Source: Clostridia bacterium
GTDB lineage: Bacteria > Bacillota > Clostridia > Oscillospirales > SIG627
Assembly (NCBI GenBank): GCA_017453605.1
Contig: JAFTEP010000005.1
Span: forward strand, 1-11,218
Direction: 5' to 3'
Length of the DNA stretch: 11,218 bases
Shown here: piece by piece, positions 7,515 to 11,218 of the stretch
Numbering within the stretch: position 1 is the first letter of the stretch
Layout: each line of letters starts with the position of its first letter
Position numbers and translations under genes: made by a program
Notes under the pieces: generated by a model
Seen by the model: the letters and a program-made list of their open reading frames with translations, nothing else
What the model was told of the DNA's origin: nothing
The model's database searches: none

Positions 7515-8357
7515 TTGAGCGTATATCTGAAACCCGACAGGACCTACAAGGCCTCGATCGGCGGACGCACGCTTACCGTCAAGGAAAAGATCATCCCGGA
7601 CGGCGCGAGAGCAAAGCGCGACGTCGCCGCGTGGTGCCGCAAGGGCGAACCGATGAAGCCCTGCAAGAAGCTCGGCGAGGGAAGCGGCGAAGCGAGGGGA
7701 GTCGTGATCCACAACACCGGCGATATCCAAACCTCCCCTCTGACCGATCCCGCCGAGCAGTACACCCGCGCGACCTGGCCGAACTGTCACATGAGCGGCG
7801 CGGTCGTCCACTTCTACGTATGGAAAAGTGAGATCTGGCAGAACCTCGCGCTCGACGAGCGCGGCTGGCACGCCGGCGACGCGAGCAGCCGACGCCCGGA
7901 CAAGTCCGAAAACGGATTTGTCGGCGGCAATCTCGACTGCGTCGCGATCGAGTGCATCGGAAAGGATCCCGAGAGCGAAGAGACCTGTGCCGCGCTCGCC
8001 GCGTGGCTTCTGAAGCGCTTCGGGCTTGGTGTGGAAAACCTCTACACCCACAAGTATTTCTGCCCGTCGAAAAACTGCCCGGAGTATATCCTCCCCCACT
8101 GGGACGAGTTTGAAAAGAAGACCGCGAAATATTTGTCGCCGGACGCCCCGCCGGAGACGGAAAGATACTTCGGGGCCTGTACCTACGCCGGCAGGAGCAT
8201 CGTCGACGCGCTTCGCTCGATAGGAGAGGAAAATTCGTTCTCATACAGAAAAAAGATCGCCGCGGCGAACGGGATCGCGGGATACAAGGGTCTCGCGTCT
8301 CAGAATTCGGCGCTTCTGAAGCTTCTGAAAGAAGGAAAACTGAAAAAACCGGTGTAA
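7515..8357 (+). CDS. phage-type N-acetylmuramoyl-L-alanine amidase (endolysin)
   Basis: A 280-residue endolysin that would cleave the bond between N-acetylmuramic acid and L-alanine in peptidoglycan. The Amidase_2/PGRP-type zinc domain spans about residues 55-195: VVIHNTG with His66, ERGWHAGD (the WHAG substrate loop), VAIECIG, then His179 in YTHKYF and Cys188 in SKNCPEYI as the other zinc ligands. There are nine residues from His179 to Cys188 against the eight I expect in this family, and an extra Cys183 lies between. After a short linker, residues ~215-280 carry a C-terminal module with IVDALRSIG, RKKIAAANGI and LLKLLKEGKL, like a wall-binding module seen behind amidase or lysozyme domains in clostridial phages; I cannot name its family. 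There is no signal peptide, so export should depend on the holin. It starts with TTG, supported by AAAGGAGG eight bases ahead. Confidence 0.9.
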   Translation: MSVYLKPDRTYKASIGGRTLTVKEKIIPDGARAKRDVAAWCRKGEPMKPCKKLGEGSGEARGVVIHNTGDIQTSPLTDPAEQYTRATWPNCHMSGAVVHFYVWKSEIWQNLALDERGWHAGDASSRRPDKSENGFVGGNLDCVAIECIGKDPESEETCAALAAWLLKRFGLGVENLYTHKYFCPSKNCPEYILPHWDEFEKKTAKYLSPDAPPETERYFGACTYAGRSIVDALRSIGEENSFSYRKKIAAANGIAGYKGLASQNSALLKLLKEGKLKKPV

Positions 8358-8367
8358 TTTAACACCG
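8350..8367 (+). terminator. hairpin over the amidase stop codon, weak terminator candidate
   Basis: CGGTGT (8350-8355), loop AATTTA, ACACCG (8362-8367): a perfect 6-bp stem containing the TAA stop. It is followed by ATTTC and not by a T-run, so it is only a weak candidate for ending the lysis-cassette transcript before the next promoter (8414). Confidence 0.3.
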
Positions 8368-8413
8368 ATTTCAAAAACATCCAACTTTTTAAAAAAAAAT
8401 TTTGAAATAGCTA

Positions 8414-8442
8414 TTGACTATTTTGAAAGTTTGTTATACAAT
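8414..8442 (+). promoter_or_regulatory. strong sigma-A-type promoter for the surface-display unit
   Basis: TTGACT (8414-8419), a 17-bp spacer, TACAAT (8437-8442). Each hexamer is one base from consensus at ideal spacing, and the upstream 40 bases are very A/T-rich (a nine-A run at 8391-8399), resembling an UP element. Three phased TTTTGAAA-type motifs (8369-8376 inverted, 8400-8407, 8421-8428) surround the -35 box and may bind a regulator. Confidence 0.8.
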
Positions 8443-8494
8443 GTAGGCAAATACTGTAGGCGGTATTGTAAAATCTTAAAAAGGGGTAAAACTT

Positions 8495-9067
8495 ATGAAG
8501 AAAATCGTTTCTGTCGTCACACTGATCGCAATGCTGATGAGTATTTTCGCAGTTTGCGCTCTCGCGGATCCCAAGGATGACATCGTTGCCAAGGCTAACG
8601 ACGTCTGCCCGGAAGGATACTGGGATGAGTACGAGTCCGCCATCAAGAACATCCTGAACCAGATCCAGGTCACTCAGGAGCAGGCTGACGTCGTCACCGC
8701 CGCTATCGAAGATGCAAGAGCCATCGTCAACAGCGGCAAGGGCACCAGACTTGACGATTACACCGACGCTGAAAAAGATCAGGTCATCGGCGATCTCCAG
8801 ACCGGCTGCAAGGCCCTCGGAATCTGGTACAGGATCGTTGAAGGCGAAAAGGCCACCACCGTTGAGTTCTACGTCGTTGACGCTCTCGACGCTCAGGGCA
8901 ACGCTCTCGCAGCTGATAAGCTCCTCGGCTCCATCACCCTCGGTCAGGAAGGCACTGTTCCCGACAAGACCGGTCCTGTTGGATCCACCGTCGCTTTCGT
9001 CGCTGCAGCCGCCGCTCTCGTTGTTCTCGCTTCCGCCGCTTTTGTAGCTCAGAAGACCAAAGCGTAA
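8495..9067 (+). CDS. small secreted protein with C-terminal sorting signal
   Basis: A 190-residue preprotein. The N-terminus MKKIVSVVTLIAMLMSIFAVCALA is a classical signal peptide with a probable cut after Ala24 (ALA before DPKDD). Residues 25-154 form an acidic, probably helical domain (YWDEYESAIKNIL, VTQEQADVVTAAIEDA) followed by a shorter part that looks strand-rich (TTVEFYVVDALD). I do not recognise the fold. The end is a cell-wall sorting signal: PDKTG (156-160), a hydrophobic run (AFVAAAAALVVLASAAFVA) and a short basic tail QKTKA. The motif differs from LPxTG but keeps the T-G cleavage pair. Alanine and valine codons are mostly GCT/GCC and GTC/GTT while neighbours favour GCG, which with the strong promoter and AAGGGG site (8481-8486, eight bases before ATG) suggests abundant expression. 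The sortase starts seven bases after its stop. Most likely the sortase substrate, displayed on peptidoglycan. Confidence 0.85.
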   Translation: MKKIVSVVTLIAMLMSIFAVCALADPKDDIVAKANDVCPEGYWDEYESAIKNILNQIQVTQEQADVVTAAIEDARAIVNSGKGTRLDDYTDAEKDQVIGDLQTGCKALGIWYRIVEGEKATTVEFYVVDALDAQGNALAADKLLGSITLGQEGTVPDKTGPVGSTVAFVAAAAALVVLASAAFVAQKTKA

Positions 9068-9074
9068 GTGATCG

Positions 9075-9890
9075 ATGAGTTCGGCTTCTGAAAAGAAGAC
9101 AACGAAGCTGATCAAAAAGGGAGTGCTTTATAGTGCTCCCTTTTTGCTTTTCGCCGCCGCCGTGGTATTCTTCTCGGTCTGGGCGTTTCAGGCTTTCGTT
9201 TCTTCAAGCTCATATTTCCAGGTCATCGTCGATGAAAACGACGTCCCCTCCAAAAACACCCCGATAATCCCCACAAAGACCGCCGGACAGAACGTCCCCG
9301 ATCCGGCCGAAACTCAAGCCTACACCGAAGTTGAGACCGTTCCGGCGACAGAGACCGAAGAACTCACGCAGACCGAAGAGGACAAGCCGCGCGAGCCCTA
9401 CGATCCCTCGAAGGAAAAGGCTCCCGCCACAGCCGACGTCTTCCCGGTCATCTCCTGGGGCGACAAATGGGGCACGATCAAGTTCTTCGGATGGAAGAGG
9501 CGCGGGATCCCGCTGTATTCCGGCAACGACACCGATCTTCTGAAGAAGGGCGCCTGCATGAATTTCCGCTCCGCCTACTGCGGACAGGGCGGCAGGACCA
9601 TAATCTCCGCTCACGTCAACAGCTACTTCAACGAGCTCGAGGACGTCGAGATCGGCGATATGTTCTACATCGACACCATCTACGGCAGATACGTCTACCG
9701 CGTCACCGATATATTCATTTTCAACTACGACGATTCAAAGATCCTCTTCGGCGCCCACAAGGGCGAGAAGAACATCGTGTTCCTCTACACCTGCTACCCG
9801 AGAAGGCATCCCTATGAATTCAAGGACAAGCGTCTGGGAGTCATCGCCGAAATGGTAGAGGGCAAGGATTGGAGCGTGAAGGAAAGCTGA
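9075..9890 (+). CDS. sortase family transpeptidase
   Basis: A 271-residue membrane-anchored sortase. A short basic cytoplasmic N-terminus and one membrane helix (about 17-42, YSAPFLLFAAAVVFFSVWAF) are followed by a long extracellular linker rich in Pro, Thr and Glu (about 50-118), then the catalytic beta-barrel. The catalytic set is His180 in ISAHVNSYF, Cys240 in LYTCYP and Arg253 in DKRLGVIAE; Cys to Arg is 13 residues, as in Staphylococcus aureus SrtA (Cys184/Arg197). LYTCYP recalls class D enzymes, but the long linker and the sequence before the His make the class uncertain. It would cleave a T-G bond in a sorting signal and attach the protein to the wall; the gene just upstream ends in PDKTG and is the obvious substrate. 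There is no clear ribosome binding site at ATG 9075, so translation probably depends on coupling to the upstream gene. A terminator-shaped hairpin lies inside codons 13-24. Confidence 0.93.
   Translation: MSSASEKKTTKLIKKGVLYSAPFLLFAAAVVFFSVWAFQAFVSSSSYFQVIVDENDVPSKNTPIIPTKTAGQNVPDPAETQAYTEVETVPATETEELTQTEEDKPREPYDPSKEKAPATADVFPVISWGDKWGTIKFFGWKRRGIPLYSGNDTDLLKKGACMNFRSAYCGQGGRTIISAHVNSYFNELEDVEIGDMFYIDTIYGRYVYRVTDIFIFNYDDSKILFGAHKGEKNIVFLYTCYPRRHPYEFKDKRLGVIAEMVEGKDWSVKES
9113..9151 (+). terminator. intragenic terminator-like hairpin at the start of the sortase gene
   Basis: CAAAAAGGGAG (9113-9123) pairs perfectly with CTCCCTTTTTG (9136-9146). Two wobble pairs and a C-G pair extend the stem to 14 bp with loop TTTATA (9127-9132), and CTTTT follows. 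It is a textbook intrinsic terminator shape 46 bases after the stop of the surface-protein gene, yet it lies within the sortase reading frame (residues KKGVLYSAPFL). Probable role: most transcripts stop after the surface protein, with readthrough supplying the sortase. Termination itself is inferred. Confidence 0.6.
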
Positions 9891-9891
9891 T

Positions 9892-11040
9892 ATGAAAAAC
9901 GCCACTAAAGCTCTCCGGATCGCCGGATGCGTTATATGCGCCGTCATCGTCGTGCTCGGCACCTTTGCGGGCTTCTGTCTGGCTCTCGCCGGAGGCACCT
10001 TCGGGAGCGAGGGATTCTTCGCCTCGCTGACGGAGCACAGCTTCGAATACGAGACCGACTCCGAGAAGATCGCCGCCCGTTACGCCGATCACATCATCCG
10101 CAAGATCGACAAAGACTTCATTTCCGACACCTACACCTACTTCGGCGAGCAGTACGGCGACATTTCGGCCGTGCTGAGATCCTGCGTCGACAACGACACC
10201 GTCAGATCGCTCACCGCGGAATATCTCAAGGGCATACGCGCCTCTCTCACGGAGGGCGCCTCGACTCCGACAGTGAGCTACCCCGCCGACAAATTCATCC
10301 CCCTGACCGAGCGCATCAAGCCGACGGTCATGGCGGAGGAAGAAGAGATCCGCCTTGAGGAGGAGTCCCGCGGTGTAAGTCCGGAAAACTCGACCGCCCT
10401 CTCCGAAGAGGAGGTCGACGAGGCTCTTTCGGGACTCAGAAACAGGCTGGCGGAGCAGATCGACGTGTACCTCAATTCGTTCAAGTCCATAAGTCTCGTC
10501 GACAAAAAGCTCGATCTTGTGAAGTACGGCTATGAGAACGTGTTCTCAAAGTCCGCAGTGAAGACCGTGCTCGGCCTGAGCGCCGCGATCCCCTTTGCGA
10601 TCGCGCTCGCCGCGGCGGTCGGGATCTGGTTTCTGAGCCTGACAAGCGACAAGCTGAAGAAGACCTACAACGCCATCGCCGCGATCTGGGTCGGCGTCGT
10701 GCTGTACGCGGTGCCTATGCTTCTGTTCAGCGCGTACGATCTGCCCGGCAAACTGCTTCTGGGAAACTCGTTCTTCAAGCTCCTCGTCGTCGCTCTTCTC
10801 AGCGGAGTGATATCGCGCGCGTTCATCCTCGCGCTGATCCCGCTGATCGTCGTCACCGCCGCGCTTGTCGCCCTGATCGTTCTTATTATGATAAACGAGA
10901 ACAAAAAGATCAAAGTCACGGCCGACGGATCGGAGGACCTCGACGACTCCGACGAGCCGGATGATCCCGAAGACTCCGACGAGCCGGATGATCCCGAAGA
11001 CTCCGACGAAACGGACGATCCCGACGAAACGGACAAATAA
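9892..11040 (+). CDS. five-pass membrane protein of the sortase operon, function unknown
   Basis: A 382-residue protein I do not recognise. An N-terminal membrane helix or uncleaved signal (about 9-33) is followed by a ~190-residue, largely charged segment predicted outside the cell (about 36-222), with a Glu-rich stretch (AEEEEIRLEEESRG) and helical heptad-like parts (VDEALSGLRNRLAEQIDVYL). Four more hydrophobic helices lie near 225-250, 260-282, 291-313 and 314-340. The last ~38 residues are an Asp/Glu/Ser/Pro tail built from a repeated 27-bp unit. No catalytic motif is visible. The ATG lies one base after the sortase stop, with AAGGA about 9-14 bases ahead, so it is certainly co-transcribed and probably coupled. 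Context suggests a role in display, folding or sensing connected with the sortase and its substrate; that is inference only. Confidence 0.8.
   Translation: MKNATKALRIAGCVICAVIVVLGTFAGFCLALAGGTFGSEGFFASLTEHSFEYETDSEKIAARYADHIIRKIDKDFISDTYTYFGEQYGDISAVLRSCVDNDTVRSLTAEYLKGIRASLTEGASTPTVSYPADKFIPLTERIKPTVMAEEEEIRLEEESRGVSPENSTALSEEEVDEALSGLRNRLAEQIDVYLNSFKSISLVDKKLDLVKYGYENVFSKSAVKTVLGLSAAIPFAIALAAAVGIWFLSLTSDKLKKTYNAIAAIWVGVVLYAVPMLLFSAYDLPGKLLLGNSFFKLLVVALLSGVISRAFILALIPLIVVTAALVALIVLIMINENKKIKVTADGSEDLDDSDEPDDPEDSDEPDDPEDSDETDDPDETDK
10945..11025 (+). repeat. 27-bp tandem repeat coding for an acidic tail
   Basis: Two identical 27-bp copies (10945-10971 and 10972-10998) and a third degenerate one (10999-11025) encode DSDEPDDPE, DSDEPDDPE and DSDETDDPD, in frame at the C-terminus of the membrane protein. 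The near-identity of the first two copies at DNA level points to recent slippage or duplication. Confidence 0.9.
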
Positions 11041-11062
11041 GCGATAAGACCAAAAAAGAGGA

Positions 11063-11098
11063 CCCGAAAATGCCGAGTGTTCCAAAGGACACTCGGCA
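11063..11098 (-). terminator. hairpin, terminator-like on the minus strand
   Basis: TGCCGAGTGT (11071-11080) and ACACTCGGCA (11089-11098) form a perfect 10-bp stem with loop TCCAAAGG, in which CC and GG can pair again around AAA. On the minus strand it is followed by TTTTCGGG and, further on, TCTTTTTTGG, so it could end a transcript coming from the right. On the plus strand it is followed by AATGATG with no T-run, so it is a poor canonical terminator for the sortase operon, though it may still protect that mRNA end. Confidence 0.55.
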
Positions 11099-11211
11099 AA
11101 TGATGAGTTCCGCTCGTGCGGAACATGATGAGCGCTTTCGCGCATGATGATCGGTTTCGCCGAATGATGAGCGCCTTCGGCGCATAAAGCGGAACTCATC
11201 TCATCATTTTG
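11097..11211. repeat. array of ATGATGA-spaced mini-hairpins bounded by inverted repeats
   Basis: Four copies of ATGATGA (11100, 11125, 11144, 11164) each precede a small hairpin: GTTCCGC/GCGGAAC with loop TCGT (11107-11124); GCGC/GCGC with loop TTTC (11132-11143); TCGG/CCGA (11151-11163); GCGCC/GGCGC with loop TTC (11171-11183). The right end, GCGGAACTCATC (11189-11200), pairs perfectly with GATGAGTTCCGC (11102-11113), and CAAATGATGA at the left edge mirrors TCATCATTTTG at the right edge. The whole block can thus fold into a closed multi-branched structure, or the first arm can fold on itself. The compact bounded form suggests a small non-autonomous mobile element or structured RNA. It is not a CRISPR array: units are 19-25 bp without spacers. 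Confidence 0.75.
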
Positions 11212-11218
11212 CGGTGAA

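Noticed and set aside
6700..8420. Attachment sites flanking the lysis cassette as evidence for recent insertion
   Set aside because: No convincing direct repeat longer than common A/T-rich words was found by eye at the two edges.
8358..8494. Riboswitch or other structured leader ahead of the surface protein
   Set aside because: The predicted leader after the promoter is only about 45 nt and shows just a 5-bp stem; too short for a known riboswitch class.
8495..8566. Lipoprotein signal in the small surface protein
   Set aside because: A cysteine sits near the end of the signal peptide, but the preceding residues (FAV) do not form a lipobox and a clear ALA signal peptidase I site follows.
11097..11211. 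CRISPR array
   Set aside because: Units are 19-25 bp, the repeated part is only seven bases, there are no unique spacers of 30 bp or more, and no cas genes are seen.

Overview
The window (about 11.2 kb, clearly GC-rich, short intergenic gaps, purine-rich GGAGG-type ribosome binding sites) looks like a chromosome fragment from a Gram-positive, clostridia-like Firmicute, probably an uncultured gut lineage. The reasons are the RecD2 (not RecBCD) helicase, the Firmicute-style FolD and Lgt sequences, a sortase with a sorted surface protein, and a phage endolysin/holin type typical of clostridial phages. The species cannot be named from sequence alone.

Layout. (1) Bases 1-4506, plus strand: a compact housekeeping operon with a 5'-truncated TtcA-like tRNA thiolase, an apolipoprotein N-acyltransferase (Lnt) overlapping it by 4 bp, and recD2 11 bp further on. 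It ends at a strong bidirectional intrinsic terminator (4524-4557). (2) Bases 4646-6563, minus strand: lgt then folD, overlapping by 17 bp, driven by a good sigma-A-type promoter at 6633-6661. The recD2 and folD ends converge on the shared terminator. Lnt and Lgt are the last and first enzymes of lipoprotein maturation, so both acylation steps are encoded within 6 kb. (3) Bases 6713-8357, plus strand: a self-contained phage-type lysis cassette with its own promoter, a small one-pass membrane protein, a holin-like protein and a TTG-started N-acetylmuramoyl-L-alanine amidase without signal peptide. No other phage gene is visible. (4) Bases 8414-11040, plus strand: a surface-display unit. A near-consensus promoter drives a small secreted protein whose codon use suggests high expression and which ends in a variant sorting signal (PDKTG, hydrophobic stretch, basic tail). 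A sortase and a five-pass membrane protein with an acidic repeat tail follow almost without gaps. A terminator-shaped hairpin lies inside the first codons of the sortase gene and could set a high substrate-to-enzyme ratio. (5) Bases 11041-11218: no conventional gene, but a striking cluster of hairpins: one 10-bp hairpin, then four ATGATGA-spaced mini-hairpins closed by a 12-bp outer inverted repeat. It resembles a non-autonomous mobile or structured-RNA element.

The points most worth a second look are the hairpin array at the right end, the intragenic terminator/attenuator in the sortase gene, the orphan lysis cassette beside a sortase locus, and the three-gene surface unit with an unfamiliar substrate and membrane partner.
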